A stretch of DNA of 64,000 nt from the NCBI RefSeq assembly GCF_022539665.2, contig NC_081337.1:2952679-3016678 (forward strand), written 5' to 3'. The notes beneath the pieces are model-generated. The model did no database searches and was not told the origin of the DNA. It worked only from the letters and a program-made list of their open reading frames with translations. The position numbers and the translations under genes were made by a program. How positions within the stretch are numbered: position 1 is the stretch's first letter; every line of letters begins with the position of its first letter. This stretch comes from Daphnia carinata (taxonomy: Eukaryota > Arthropoda > Branchiopoda > Diplostraca > Daphniidae). Below, piece after piece: positions 1 through 15,957 of this stretch.

Positions 1-3000
1 ATTCAGCGATTGGGATAGGTCCTTTTATCAGCCACAACAACGCGATTAAATTGTAGCATTAATCCGCATACCGAGGGTTGAATTGGTTTACACTTGAACG
101 AAAATGGTAGCCCTCGAGGTAATTTATTTCCATCAACACCTGAAGCCATTCGAGATCCTTTTTGATTTGCATTCGGATGGAGATTGCGCGCTTTCACTTA
201 AGGCTAATTTCTAAAAAAATTCAATTTCCAATCGCAAAGAGGAAAACATCTTTCACGAATCGAAGGTGAAACATTTTCAACATGTTCCGCAATAAAAAAA
301 AACAACAACACGGGTAATTAAATGATGATAACACAGCGACCCACCTTTCTATAAAGGACGCTTTGGGAATGTTCGAAATTCTCATTAACCCTCATTTAAA
401 AGAAGAAAAAAAAAATCATTCCCTAAAACCCCCTCGCACAAAAAAACACCTGGCGATGCGGTTAAGAAAAGAACAACAAGTGCACAAATGGCATCGTCGA
501 TTGAATCGCATCAATGGACGATTACAAGGCCGGGAGAATAAAAATCAGTGGGACGATGCGGTCAATACCACCGATAAAACAACAAAAAAGAATGCAGCCA
601 AAAAAAAAAAGGGAAACAACCGGCCTTGGCCGCTTTGAGGAGGAACAACTTTCACTTACAGCTATTATAAACGCTGAGAATGTCGATCGAATAGGTTAAT
701 GCGCACAGTCAAATTACATTACGAGCGACTACAAACAAACAATCTCTGCCCAATGAGAAACTCATCATTATAGTGGACAAATAATAAATGTTTTTTTTTT
801 TCCTCTAACCCTTCATCATAACTGGGATGATGTAAAGAAAAAAAAAAAAAGAAAAGATTGTTGTGATATCAATCGTGATAACGACGCAAAACCCACTACA
901 ATGTTTTTTTGTTTTTTTTTTCATTTGCGAGGGATTTTGTAGACATATTTGAATTTTTAATCGGATCACGAAGTCCGCACAAAAAAAAAAAAATAAAAGG
1001 TGATGATGCCACGGTGTAGTAGAAGGGGATAATTAACCTTCGGACGTCCTTGCAAGCAAATGCGGGAGTAAGAAAAAAAAAATTATAATAGTTCGAAATT
1101 TAAGATTTTTTATGAACTGAATGAAATTGCAAACCATTATCTTTGTATTGTGTGCTGAGTGAATTAAAGTTTTCGTAAATTTAATTTAGAAAACTAGCGC
1201 ATCACCGTGGCACATCTGTCGCATTTCATTTTTGAATAAACATTGCAGTGGATTGTGTTATAATAAATTGCGTTCATTTTTACTTCAGGCGAGTACAGCG
1301 TTTGTACAAAGATTCGCTCTCGAATGGAGCAATTGAATGCGTAGGTCACGCTTTGAAAAAAGAAAAAATTGGATAGTTTCGGTCGTGAGTAGCGAACGGT
1401 GGCGCCACCATCGTCCGACTTCAATAAGCGACCGTGACCGTCACAATTTCTCACAGTTTTCTTTTTTTTTTCTCAATTAAGTAGCACGTCCTCATTTCAC
1501 GTTGGCATTACGAATTCAAATGTTTTACAACGCAAACTGGTCTAATAAACCGGAATTAAATTTAATTCAAATGCAATTCAACTCGGGGAAATTATTCGCT
1601 AGTGAAATACCACAATTTTTTAAGATGAAGGGCGGAAAAAAAATTCTTTAAACAGAAAAAGCAAAAAGAAAAAAAAATATTAGAAAATGCGGGCGCGCAA
1701 CAGGTGCACGCGGGATTCTTTTTAATCGCAACGTGAAGGTTTTTTTTTCTTTTTTCTTTCACAGTACTCAGCGGGAGGGCCTCATCCGCCATAATGTCTA
1801 CTCGGGCAAAAAAAAATTTATATATACGTATATCGACGACAGATGGTCGATGCCGCATCTTTACATGTATTTATTTTCATATTTCTTTTGATAAATAAAT
1901 AAAAGTAAAAAAAAAAAAATTCTAAAAATAGATCCGGCTCCTTATAATATAGCAATTTATTTGATTTAAATGTACATTTATTTGTTCTCGCTCCCCAACT
2001 AAAAAGAAAAAATGATGACCGTCGTTTTCTTCACATCCTCAAAAGGAAATAAAATTTGATATTTTTCGATTCTATTCTTTAAAAATAAAAAAATCGTTGT
2101 CAATAGCGCACACAATTTTTTAGACCCAATAGGCTAACAGGAAATTCGGTCGTGACACTATTTCCCTTTCTTTTCCCCTCAAAAAATAAAAAATAAAAAT
2201 TGTTTTTCTTCTCGCGAGAGAGGAAAAAGGGGCTTTTTTAGTGTGCGTGTGTGTCGTGACTTCCATTGTTGTCGATTGCGCAACGGCAGGGGCCGACAGG
2301 AAAACGAACGGGAAGGAAATCGCGACTGCGTGCTACTATTATGAATACGTAGAATATAGCCAACAAGAAAAAAAAAGAAAAGCCTTTCGGATATCAAGAT
2401 ACGTACTATAATAATCATAGCAAAGATTATCCTACGTCACCTTAAGACTCTTTTCAAGTCGTCCTCGCTGCCCCAACCGAATGAAAAGAAACATAATAAC
2501 AAATTCATCCCGAAGAATCCTCCCCCCATTTTTTTTTTCAAGTTCAAAGTTACATTATACATTCATTTGAAACCCGCTTTTTAGTTATTCACGTAAAAAA
2601 GATGTTTTAATTGGGAAAACAAATTCTAACGCCATCTGTGAGCCAGAAATGCAACTAGACGTTGCGATCGTGATTAGCCCACTGGCGATTGCGTGAAAAA
2701 ATTTCATAAAAAATAAAACTAAATAAATGGGCAATCCAAGGTTGAGCTCCAAAGGAAATACAAGAAAGAGAGTCAATTATTGAAAGACAAATAATAATAA
2801 TAGTAGCAACTTCAAAAGAAAAAAAAAAAGAAAAATAAGTCAACGCTCCAGGAAATGGCGCATTTCGATTTTCAGTCGTTAGTTTATTATTTATTATTTT
2901 TTTTTTATTTCAAGTTTTCTTATCTCTTCTTTCCACAAAAGACAAAAAAAAAAAGAGAATCAAAAATATCGTGACTGTCGAATCGCCCTTGCAGTCAAAA

Positions 3001-4491
3001 AACTGTTTGGCCTGCGGGAATCTTTTTCTAAAGGATCTGCGCCGTATCGAGAAAGTGCTCCGACCACTTTGCTATATTTAGTTGAACGCACACACGCCCT
3101 ACTTACTGACTCACTCCATTCAACTGTCCTTTTTTTTTCTGTCTCTCTCTCTCTCTTTTCACTGTCTGTCCTCGTCTCAACATTTTTTTTTATCATTTCC
3201 CTCATTCGAAGAAAATGGGGCAAAAACTTCGACAAAACATTTTCTTGCCACGACGGTTCATTTCTTTTCTAAGCCTTTTGTTCACTTTTTCTCTTCGTCT
3301 AAAAAGAAATCTTTCAAATTCTGTTTAATAATTTCTGAAAGGGAGAAAAGGAGAGACAACTCCCGCTGCTCTTACCCTCCTACCCCACCCATCTTGTACG
3401 CGAATCTTTTTGATTGGAGGAGGATATCGAGGTCGAGAGTGTTACAGGTGAACGACGAATGAAACAGACGGGGTGGGGGCAAAATGCGCAACGCTAGGGA
3501 CGAAGGTGAACGTTGAAGATTGAAAGGTGGATGGCGATATTGCGCCACGTCATACATTAGCGTAAGTCTCGCTTCGTGAATTTTGTTTTTCGCCTCCTTT
3601 CAGATCACTCTGCTTTTGTTTGGCAAAAACAGTTGGCGGGGTTAGTCGACCGGTTCAAAAAGGAGAAGAAAAAGAAAAACTTTCGAACTTTTTTTTTTTT
3701 GGTCCCGCGTTTGACAAGACACATCAAGGCTAATCGTTGAGACTTGGGGCACAACTCAAAAAGTCCAAATCGATTGTTGCAATCCAGATAAAACAAAAAC
3801 ATGCGAAACAGGTACTCAAAATGATTCCTTTCTTTGCCAATTCACCTTTGAGAAAAAGGGGGGGGCGGGGGAAAGGATCTCTCCATTTAATGCAAATGTG
3901 TTTAAAACGACCGCTAGATGGCGTTGACAACAAAAAGAGAAATCAACGAAAAAAGAAAAAGGATTAAAAAAAAAAAAAAAAAACTCGGGAATTCTTATAA
4001 TCTAATTGGTCAAGCTCTCCTTCTCCGGACAACGGCAGTGCGTTCGACAACCTCTCCCTCAATAACAACATTTACACACACACACAGAGACGGCCTAAAA
4101 AGATCCAGTTAAAAACGTACGCGTTCTCTCTTCCTTTACAACTTGCATCTCGAAGTCGTTGTGGCACGTGATCGTGACCCTCAATTGAGGCTTTATCGAC
4201 ACACACACACACACACACGAAAAAAAAAAAGTGTGCTACAAAGACGGACTGGTGGTGAAGCTCGTTCCACGGGATTCCTTATAGAAAGCGGATCGATCGC
4301 TTCTCGAGTCCCAATCAAAAAAAAAAAAAAAAGAGAAAGAAGGTTCCACGAGAACGAATTAGGAGAGTCTTGTTTCACCAATGTTTTCTAAATACGTCCC
4401 TTTTTCATCGAAACGCTCAGTGCCAAGACTCAATAATAATAAAAAAATCGGCCCGCTTCATCAATAAATAAATAAAGAAAAGAAAACTGAC
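1..4491. other. Non-coding; probable large EcR intron
   Basis: No convincing coding exon was found on either strand. Short open frames are broken by A/T homopolymers and show no recognisable family. Because an EcR exon on the minus strand ends with a good donor (TTAG then GTCAGT) at 4491, this stretch is best read as the intron leading to the DNA-binding-domain exons, which were not found here and should lie beyond position 1. It contains many A(8-18) and T(8-11) runs and short CA microsatellites. Confidence 0.55.
4199..4218. repeat. (CA)n microsatellite
   Basis: About ten perfect CA units inside the probable EcR intron, followed by an A10 run. Likely length-polymorphic. Confidence 0.9.
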
Positions 4492-5616
4492 CTAATTTGC
4501 CTCCTCCACCGCCAGGGCTGAACGGCGGCTCGTAGCTGCCCGTCGACATGGGCGACGGTGAATAGCCGTTCGACGATGAGATGACCGACGGCGGTAAGGT
4601 CGAATGGCCATTGCTGGACGCGCGTTGCTGTTGCAATTGTTGCTGCTGTCCCGGCTCTAGAAGGCCGTCTGCCCTCATCGACATGGACGAGCTGCTGGGC
4701 GGAGGCGGTGGCGACATGGAATCGACAGACATTTGGCCGGGCGAAGGTAACCATTCTTCCATAGCGCTGTTGCTGTTGTTGTTGTTGTTGATGTGCCTGG
4801 ATCGCTTCAATGGGCTCGGAGAGTGGACCGATCCGCTGGCCGACGCCCCTACCAACGTAGGCGTCGTCGATCCTCCTCCGTAAAACGATTGATGCGGATG
4901 GTGCGGATGGTGATGATGCGAAGATGACGGAGACGATGAATGTAGCAACGACATAGAGATCGGGTGCATTGCGGCAGATGGCGATGTCGGTGACGGCGAA
5001 CTACCCAATGGGCTGCCTCCCCTATAATTTCAAATTAAAATAAATAAACATCAGTTTTAAATGTTTCGCTTTCAATCAATTCAACCCCTCAGGCGGGATT
5101 AGTTTATTAAAAAAGCACAGCCGTTTTTAATTTGCATCTTTATGTGAATTTAAAAAAAAGCGCATGCGGATTTTAAAATAAAAGAAAAAAGAATTTTGGA
5201 GGAGGGGGGGGGAAGAACCGTCCATCATCCACACACAATCACCACACCCCCCTTTTTTTTTTGTTTTGTGAAATGATTCTTTACCCTGTACTGATGCGGG
5301 AACGTGATCGACGGATCGAACTAGCAGAGGACGGAGAAGGAGAAGAACAAGAAGAAGAAGAGTTGTGTTGTTGTTGTTGTTGTTGGAGAGGTGTGGTCGT
5401 GGGTGAATCGGAGTTGCGCGGTTCCGTCTTGATGATGGTGGCCACCGATAGGACGGAAGATGCCAACCGGATTCTCTGCTGTTGTTGCTGACTCTCTGCG
5501 CCACCACTTATCACCACACCTTCCATACTGTTGATTCGATTACGCGACGCCGGCCGATAAAATACACGGCCCGCGCCAGAAGAGACTGTCGAACGTTCCA
5601 GCTGTTCCACTTCCAT
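4492..5616 (-). CDS. EcR: Ecdysone receptor, A/B-domain exons (5' part)
   Basis: Nuclear receptor for 20-hydroxyecdysone; it pairs with RXR/Ultraspiracle and controls moulting genes in the nucleus. Two minus-strand exons are visible: 5616-5285 (ATG at 5616) and 5021-4492. The first ends ACA-GG before GTAAAG and the second starts after TTATAG, so the frame is kept. Seen: a sumoylation-type IIKTEPR motif, Gln-, Asn-, His- and Ser/Pro-rich tracts, a LKRSRH stretch, then EEWLPSPGQMS, MSPPPPP and a NGYSPSPMSTGSYEP segment ending GGKLG. That order matches the isoform-common A/B region of arthropod EcR (SNGYSSPMSSGSYDPYSP then NGKIG in insects). The DNA-binding and ligand-binding domains are not in the window, so the call rests on the N-terminus only. 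The first exon may be isoform-specific. The downstream exon ends in phase 1. Confidence 0.72.
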
Positions 5617-8600
5617 TGTTTGTTTGTTTTTTTAGTGGAGATCGTTCCACGATACGGGATCTCTCTATCCCGACGAGCGCACTCTCACTATTCAATTGGC
5701 CAATAAACGTTTGTTGCGTTATCACGAAAAGACAAAAGAAAAAACAACTACGGGCAAAAGGAAAACTTCAAAATATTGCGCACCTGTAAAACGAAGAAAA
5801 AAGAAAATAGGATATTCAATTGTTCCAGTAACAAACAAAAACAAAAACGGGGTGATGTGTTTTTTGGATAGAAAAAGGGAGGAAAAAAAAAACAAAAAAA
5901 CATTTCGACATCTGAAACGTCAGCGGGTGACCTCTGCCGCGTGACCCAACAACATCCTGTGGCGTTCAGATCAAGGACTCGTTCGTCCCCGGCCATTCAA
6001 GTTCCACCTACGTATATATACATTTTGTGTTTCTTAGCTGTGTCTGTGTGTGTGTCTAGCTCTCTTTTTTCTCGTTACATGTACTTTAAACAAGATATAT
6101 TGTACAATGTCAACTGCTAAAAGACGTTATTTAGCCGCGGGCGTTAGGATAGAAAAAGAGATCCCGCCGGTTGCAACTTCGTGAAAAAATCACGAAGGAC
6201 ATCGCCCAAAAAGAAAACCAGTTTCTTGTGTCTTTTCGTCGTCGTCGTGAGATGACGATGATGATAACATTCGACTTGCACCAGCCCCCAACAGCAAAAG
6301 AAGAAAGAAAACCTTGAAACTGGTTGGGGGAAGAACCAAATTTTAATGCTAATCAACTTCTTTTGTTTTTTCCCCGTAAACCCTAAAGGCAAAAAAAAAA
6401 AAAAAAAAAAAAAAATCAGCTTTTTTGTTCCCTCTCTTTTTTTAATAGTTCCCTCCAGAATCAATAATTCATAAGAGACGCATACAAGTAGAGCTTATAT
6501 AAAATTTCATAAGAACATTGATATGATTTTGAAGGGGGGGATTCTTGTTATCTTATACCGTCAGCCTCCGAAACAAGAGATTAATACTCGTTTTTAAAAA
6601 TAATTCGACACAACAGTTGGCCCTCTACACGAAATATCAAATTAGATATTCATAGGAGAAACACACAATTTCCGTTTCGTATTGCCAGCTGAAAACAAAC
6701 ATGAAAACGACGTATCTACTTGTGACAGTTCGCAATCATCCGCCCACATTGTTTACGTTTTAGTTTATTAAGAAAAAAAAAAGGGAAATTCCGGTTGTAA
6801 CGGATACGCACTTGAAATATTATTATTCATATCCGGCGGATATCAAGGCATTTCTTATGAATCTTCCACCTGTCGCCTTCGACAACTTGCGCTCCGATTG
6901 GTTTGAACGAACCATTTATTTTGTTCTTCAGAAATCATTAACGGACTATATACACTTTCAAACCACCATAACAAATTTCAATTCCCCCCTTTATTTTGTG
7001 TGTGACGTCACGCTTTCACAAGAGCTCGGCGGTTAACGTCACGTGACAATGTAGAAAGTTTTTCGGAGGATTGACCCTTTTTTTTCTATCCCGTTTTGAA
7101 ATACCAAGGTCATCAATTTCTTTACACATAGAAAACAAAAAGGCAGTGCCATTTAAAAGGAAAATAAGGTCACAGGGGTTAAATCCTTTTTAAAAGGACC
7201 CAATAACAAATGACCCACCCTTATGTTAAAAAAAAAAAACGAGGCCAATAAAGCCAACAGGTGCGAAAAAACGCAACCAGCATCGAATTGCGCGGCTCAA
7301 AAAAATTGCGATCAATCGATCGATGGAAAGGGGGGCCCTACTCTCAAATAAAATGAGGGCATTTGGTAAAGCCCGGTTGTGTATCGTGACAGAGATAGAT
7401 GGAGTATACGTGCAAAAGGGTGGGCGCCCTGATCGTTCAAGGTAAACGAGTCGACTTTCACGCTCTGACGGTAGCGAAATGGAAGTCTCGAAAGAATAAA
7501 TACACCGCCAAACAGCCAAGACGGAAATTTCTTGTTTGAAAAAAAAATACGTTTCAACCAAGGACACACCGCCGTCCATTAATGGCGCCAATCGAGCAGA
7601 AGAAGAACTTTGATCCGCCCAACATTCAGCCCTCTGGAATTAATCCATCACTAACTAAGACAATGGCATTTTTGTGCAAAGACAATTTTCACGCAATATC
7701 CTTGGTCCGTCCATTTTGGTGTTTCTTAGAATTACTTTTTTTTTTAGGTCATCTAGCGCCTTCAGCTTTTTTTGCCTTGCACTTTCCATGGCCGCCTTTT
7801 TCTTTGGTGCGTATTCACACAGACTTAAGAATGTTTTTTTTTTTTAAAAAAAAAAAAAAAGAGGGCAAACTCAATGATTTACCTGAGTTTTTACACTTGG
7901 GGATTCAAAAAAAAATAGATATATATCCGATCAAAGTTGCACGATGACACGGCCCCCACTTTTTTGTCACACAAAAAAAAATTTAAAATCCCAACACACC
8001 GGAGCTCTTTCTCTATGCCAGAGACTCTCTCTTACTCAGAGTCTGTACACACACTGAACAAAATACCCCACCTTCTTTTTTTTTCCTCTCTTCTCCAGGT
8101 GCGCCTCCCTCGTAACCTTCTCTCTCTACACACAGAAGAGAAAAAAAAAACGGAATAGAAAAAAAGAGAGAGCTAAAAGAACGCGCGCAGAAGAAGGGAA
8201 TTTTTTATTGCATGATTATATGCCCGTGTGTGTGTGTAGCCCTCCCCAACACCATCATCAACTTCTTCTTCTTCGGGCAGGCACATTCCGGTTTATTTTG
8301 GTGTTGGAAAACCTGACGAATGGGCGGAGCCTGTGTCATACACCTGGCGGCTATGGGTGGAAACCATCGGGTTTTTCGACCTGCTTTTCCTTCTTGGATA
8401 GTAGAAGAAAATGGCGGGCTTTTTTTTTCCTTTAACGGCTGGAATAAAATAAAAATTCGGGAAAGCCACAAGAAGAAAGACTATTTGAAACGCTCTCGTT
8501 GCAAAAGGGACTAACAAGAAGAGGAGAGAGAGAAAAAGTGACCGCAAAAAAAAAAGCAGCGTGCGTTCAAAAGAAAAGTTTTTTTTTTTGGACTGCCGAC

Positions 8601-11600
8601 GTGAAAATGAGGTGGCGGTTAACCCAGTTACGAAGAAAGAGGTGCTTGCAACTAGCGGCATCATTTAAACATTTTTCAGAAAGAAGAAAACTAGGCCAAA
8701 CCGTAGAAATGATTCACCTACATTTAATTGATTCGTTTAATGCAATAAACACCCACTGATGTTTATGAAAAAAAAAAAATGAATTTTTCTTTCAATATCT
8801 CAATTTGATTAAAAGCGGAGGTGGTACGCCAGATTGATCCCTCCCCAAACACGTGACGTCACTTTCCCTCATCACTGCGCACAGTTCAATGACCCGAAGC
8901 AAATTTTTTTTTTGCCTAGAAGAAAATCCCCAAGTGGACAATCAATCTCTTAACTTTAAAAACACAAAAAATCGCATTTTTCATCTACGCACAAAAATTG
9001 CCAGACCGAACATGTTAATATATCATGGTTAATCTCTTGCGTGTTTCTTTCAACTAAGACAATAAGTCAAGCGAAAAGAAAACATAAATCCTTAGATCTA
9101 ATCCCTTTCACCTTCCCCAACTTTTAAAAAGTATAAAACGCCCTTTTTTTTCTTCTTTAAATCGGTTTGTTTTGCTTCAACACGTTTCCATCCGACAGGT
9201 TCAAGGTCCTCCGACATCCCAAACAAAAGCCGTGATTTTTCAAACGATCTTTTGTTAGGTCTAAAAAGAAATTCTTTTTTAAAAGCAGTTCGTACAGGTA
9301 CCAGCAGATTAAAGGTCCGTGTTGTGGCAAAACCGGATGTTTTACACGCACATATGGGGAACGCATTTTTTTTTTTGAATACGTAATGAAAAACAAAATG
9401 TGGTGTTGGGGGAAATTCATTTCCGGGTTCGTTTCTTTGTCTTTTCATTGTGTGTTTGTACTCTATTTGATTAAAGGAAAAGTGGTTTTTGAAAATACCG
9501 CCATTTTCTTTTAAAAACCCACACAACAAAAAAGCCTTTAAAAAAATAAATATTTATTCAAGGAAATAAATTTCCGGAATGGCATTTTTTGTGTCTCAAT
9601 GACGGATGGTTATCCATTAAATTCCGGCCATTCCACTGATGTAACTCAAGACATTTTCTCCTTCAATAAAAATCCATCACCCTGGGAAGCAGAGAGAGAG
9701 TTCAAAACAAAAGCCTTTTTTGTGGGGACCGATACAAACAATTTGACAAACTTGCAATTTCATTGCTGCAGAAAAGAATAGCTCCTAAAAGTGTATCACA
9801 CTTAAAGCTATTGTTGCAAAGAAAACATTTTTTCAGTCACGACTCATTTTGAATAGAACTCGGTTCAACCCGTCAAAACAAAAGAACGAAAGTTCTTTTT
9901 AAAACAAGCAAAATCGATCCCCCAAAAACTAAAAAAAAAAAAAAAATAATTTACAACGAATTTCTTGTGTGTTATAATAGTTTGATGACGTCAAGCGTCG
10001 GTCGGCGTCGGGCCAGAAAACAAGTGAAAGTGTGTCACTTTCTATACAAAATAAAGAAGAAAAAACAAGTCACTATACACAAAGAAAGGATCTCACGCCC
10101 ATCATCCATCTCTCTCTCTTTACTTCCCCCTCTTTTCATTCCCATTCGCTTCCCGTCCGATCGTCCGTGAACAATGACCTCTACTCCCTATACCTCCGTC
10201 CCTTTAAACAGGCCCATACATTCCCCTACCACCGCTAGTAACACACGATCTCCACCTTTTTAAATAAATTAAAAAAAATTTAACCCTCCCCTTTTTTCGA
10301 AAATAGTTAAAGAAAACAATACAAAAATAGAAAACGGGCCAGACCTTTTCCTTGTTTTTTTTCTTCTCAATTGGCAAAAGCCTTCCTTTCGCTTTCGATT
10401 TTTGAAATTGAGCCAATCCACATACGGCTGACTGTACAGTTGTCGTGTGTAACGAAGAGACGTCGCGTCGAGACGGGCAAAAGAGAGCGTGAGTCTTGAC
10501 CCCCCCAGTCACTCTGCTCCCGCACGCCCACCACAAACTCGCATACAGAGCCAAGTCGGCCGGCGGCGGATAAGAAAAACTAGGTCACGCTAGATTATTG
10601 TACGTACCATTACATCTTTTTTTCCTACAAAAGTCTAGAGTCCTCAAACATCGAAACAAAAGAAAAATGCATTTGTCCTTTGTTGATAACAATTTAATAC
10701 GTCCCGATAAGCAAGAACGTGAGTACGTAACGCAAAGTGTACGACGACCCAAAAGTTTGTTATTTATGTCCCAACACGATTCTTTTTCTTTAAAAAAACA
10801 ACAAGGTTGTCATGACAACGGGGTCAACAATCACGCTTTGTGTCATTCACGAGAAATGTAATTCAAACCTTATTGACTTTTTTTTTTTGTTACGCGCAGA
10901 AAAGTATCAGACACAATGTGTGTTCCACACACTTGCACGTCACAAACGCTAAAATGTGGAGATGGAATGAAGGAATTTATAGCTCACTTGACCTCCTTCT
11001 ACCCCCATCCTATTTGGCCATTTTCCTTTTTTTTTCTTATTTATAGAGATGAAGAGAGACGTTGAAGAAGAGCACAAGAAAAGAAGAGAGTTGATTGCAT
11101 TTTTCTTGGCAAACGGCCATCCCTCCCACTAAATGGGCGGATGCACACCGCAAAAAAAAACTCTTACTATATATACTGTACACTACGTACATATAGTGAG
11201 AAGGTGGGGGCAATTCCGGCGAAAGCCCCCGAGACACGTCGTATACCCGAACTCATAAGCAGACGACGTACCCGGTTGATCATCTCAAAACTACCGCCCT
11301 AACTTTCTTCCTTCCCTTACTGCGGTTTTGAGACGCGTGATCAATGGAACCTGATTCTGAACGACCAATACATCAATCCAATTCAAAAAGGACTGACCGA
11401 CTTTTCGAATTGAGGCAAGAAATCTCGCTGAAAAATGTCCCCAAACGATGCTCAAGTGAAAGTGAGATGGCAACCACGTTCTAACAATCCGACAATCAAA
11501 TACGAGGAATGTTATTCAATAAGAAAAGAAAAAAGATGAGATCACGTCTTTTATGTGTCCAGTTCATCACGAGGGTTCACGTGAACTCAATCAACAACCT

Positions 11601-14175
11601 TTTTTCTTGTTGGAAAGCCAAGGCTATATCAAAACCCACTAGTGTATACTTCATTGCCATGTCAATCACGTCGCAATTCAGAACGAAAACTAGTAGAACC
11701 CCGCCTGCTTGTCAATTTGTGTTAGACGTTTATATAACCATTTTTTTTTTTTACTTGATTTGACGATCGACATTGTCCCCACCTAATCGGCCAAACTTGT
11801 GTATGTTTTTATAAAGAATCCCCGAGTTTTAAGCAGAAAGAAGCGAATTCAGCAAAGCGAACTGTTGTGACGAACGACAGTTGCGTGCGGGATGTGTTGA
11901 CCCCATTCTGAACAACACGAGTGGGCACGCGGGATGAGTTGGCAACCCAAAAGTTTGATTCCCCCCTCCCCCGATAATTTCGACTTCTCCTTTTTCACTG
12001 TCGGTCTAAATTCACCGGCGTGATCCCTTCACACACAAAAATATTTAAAACCCCCCCTTGATAATAAAAAAAAAATGAAGGGATCTCGTTACCGGTGATG
12101 TCGCGGTCTAAATAAGAAAAAAAGGGGAATCAGCTGATTTCCTGTCTTTGTGGTATGTAAATGATTATGAACCATAGAAACGTTTCTTAGCGACCAACAT
12201 CAGATTGCTACGCAACAAAGTTGATGCTGACGACATCCTACGTGCTACCTGATGCTCGCCCCAAATGAAATTCCCGCCTTATGTAAATCACCCCCCAAAA
12301 AAGATGGCGTCTCATTATCAATGTTTTCTCGCGAAAATCTTTAATTTTTTCATGTTCCACGTCCCACACAAGGAAGGGAAAAAGTTGAAAGACGCATGTT
12401 GATAATCTGCGAATGACGCGGGAAAAGACAATCCTTTTGTGTTTCCCGCTCAAACAACCTTGTCTGCATTTTTGAAAAGTTAAACGTGACTTTTCGGCTT
12501 GGTCGGAATGTTTTTAAAAAAATTCAAAAAAGGCGTCAGCAAAAAAATGAGGAGGGAGGAAAGTTAATTTAAACACCCTGTAGGGAATTTTATAGTTGAA
12601 GGTAGATGCACAATTTCTAGGAAAACAAAAGGAATAAAAATACGCCCATTTCTCTCGAAATTGTTTAAATGTTTTCTTTTGAACTACCAAGATATTGACC
12701 CTCAACTGAGAAATGTTAATTTTTCACATATCGTTTGAAATTAAATTAACAATCGATAGAGATTTTTCTAGTCTTCGAAAAACCAAAAACAACAAAGAAC
12801 GGCTCTTATTTACATATCTCGCGCGCGCGCGAGCCTCAAAGGTAATTCGATGCTGTTTGACCCGGGGCTCGGCGTGTTGTGTCACGAGCTGTTTTTCTTT
12901 GAATGCTTCTGCGTTTCCCGGTCAAAATCTTCAACATTTCGAAATACAAAAAGTCGATTTTCAAGGTTGCGAACTTGAAAAAGAACGTACGAACTTCATG
13001 CCACGAGGACATTAACATCACGACGCATAGGTTTCGACCAATCAAAAGTCCTTTAGTTCAATCGAAAAAATAGGGAATTGAACCCTTCTCGAAAGCATGG
13101 AAAAAAAGGAAGAACCGCGGGTTGTTGGCGAGATTCCAACTTGTATCTAGTCAAACTCTACCATATATATACACACACACAGGCCGTATACATACATGGC
13201 TTGATGTCTGTGTGGGAAACTAGGTCAGCCACTGCGGCATATATACACACACTTGATGGGGAGGGAAGAGAGAGAGAGAGAGGGGAAAGGGAAAAACATT
13301 GGAAATGCCCTTAAAGAAAAAACACGAGTTTTAAAGATGGAGACCAATATGATTGGAAACTTACCACTTTGAGTGTGGATTGAAATAAGCCAAATTTTTG
13401 CCGAGAGTTTAGTACTCAACTCTTGATTGAAACACAGCAATTATGCAAAACGGCGCCGAAAAACCAACGAAAAAAAATGAACCCAACTTGTGTTTTTCAC
13501 TAGCACACACAGTCGTCCGCTCTGTCTCCGGCGGACTGCACATGAAAACTGAGTTAGGGGAGAAGAACCCAAATGAACCGAACGTCTAAAACTTTTTTGT
13601 AGGATAAGTATTTATTGAAATAATTTTTAAAATTCGGGATTTGAATTTTATGCATGATTGGTAGGTAGTATAAATTGTTTTTCTGTTACTTAATTTATTT
13701 CGCTTCGTAACCACGAGTTTCTTAACTGACTTTTTAGTTGCAAAACATGGCTGCCATGCCATAATGTTCACCGCACACCAAGTGGCAGACTACAGAACTA
13801 AACAGTTAAACAGCTTGTCATTCTCTGGAAATTTTCAGAGCTCCTGACAAAAACTAGGGAGGACACAAAGTCACCGTTTTAACATTTAGATGAAAATTCA
13901 CGTAATTAACCATTTCACTATTTTGTAACTGAAAATAAAGTGCTTGGTTTAAAAGCTTGTCTACAATCCCACTAGTTGTACTTTCACGAACTGCAGTGGC
14001 CCTCAGTCAATTTTACTCGCATAATGAATCAAAAGTTAAATTCTTAAAATAGGAAAATAATTCACGTGTATAGCTTAGCTCTCATTTCCTCTTTAAAGTT
14101 GGTTGCCATTCAAGACAAAAACTGTGTTTATTTCAAAATATCATCACTTCTATAAACTTTCTGTGTGGATTGCAG
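5617..14175. other. Long non-coding stretch, EcR 5' region to Rpt6
   Basis: About 8.5 kb without a supported gene. It separates EcR (minus) from Rpt6 (plus), a head-to-head pair, so it should hold the promoters and 5' UTR exons of both and perhaps alternative EcR first exons. Open frames of 100-143 codons (for example 9529-9098 and 7591-7226, both minus) have Lys/Phe-rich composition driven by poly-A/T tracts and match no family I know. Scattered microsatellites occur, including alternating CG at about 12822-12831 and TA/CA at about 13165-13181. I cannot place transcription starts. Confidence 0.6.

Positions 14176-15957
<1,782 letters not shown>

Noticed and set aside
7226-7591. 121-codon minus-strand open frame
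   Set aside because: Composition noise; no recognisable motif and a second overlapping frame of similar quality.
9098-9529. 143-codon minus-strand open frame
   Set aside because: Lys/Phe-rich from poly-A/T runs, no signal, domain or splice context; no family resemblance.
12822-12831. CG-repeat/CpG-island promoter
   Set aside because: Only a short alternating CG run without surrounding GC enrichment.
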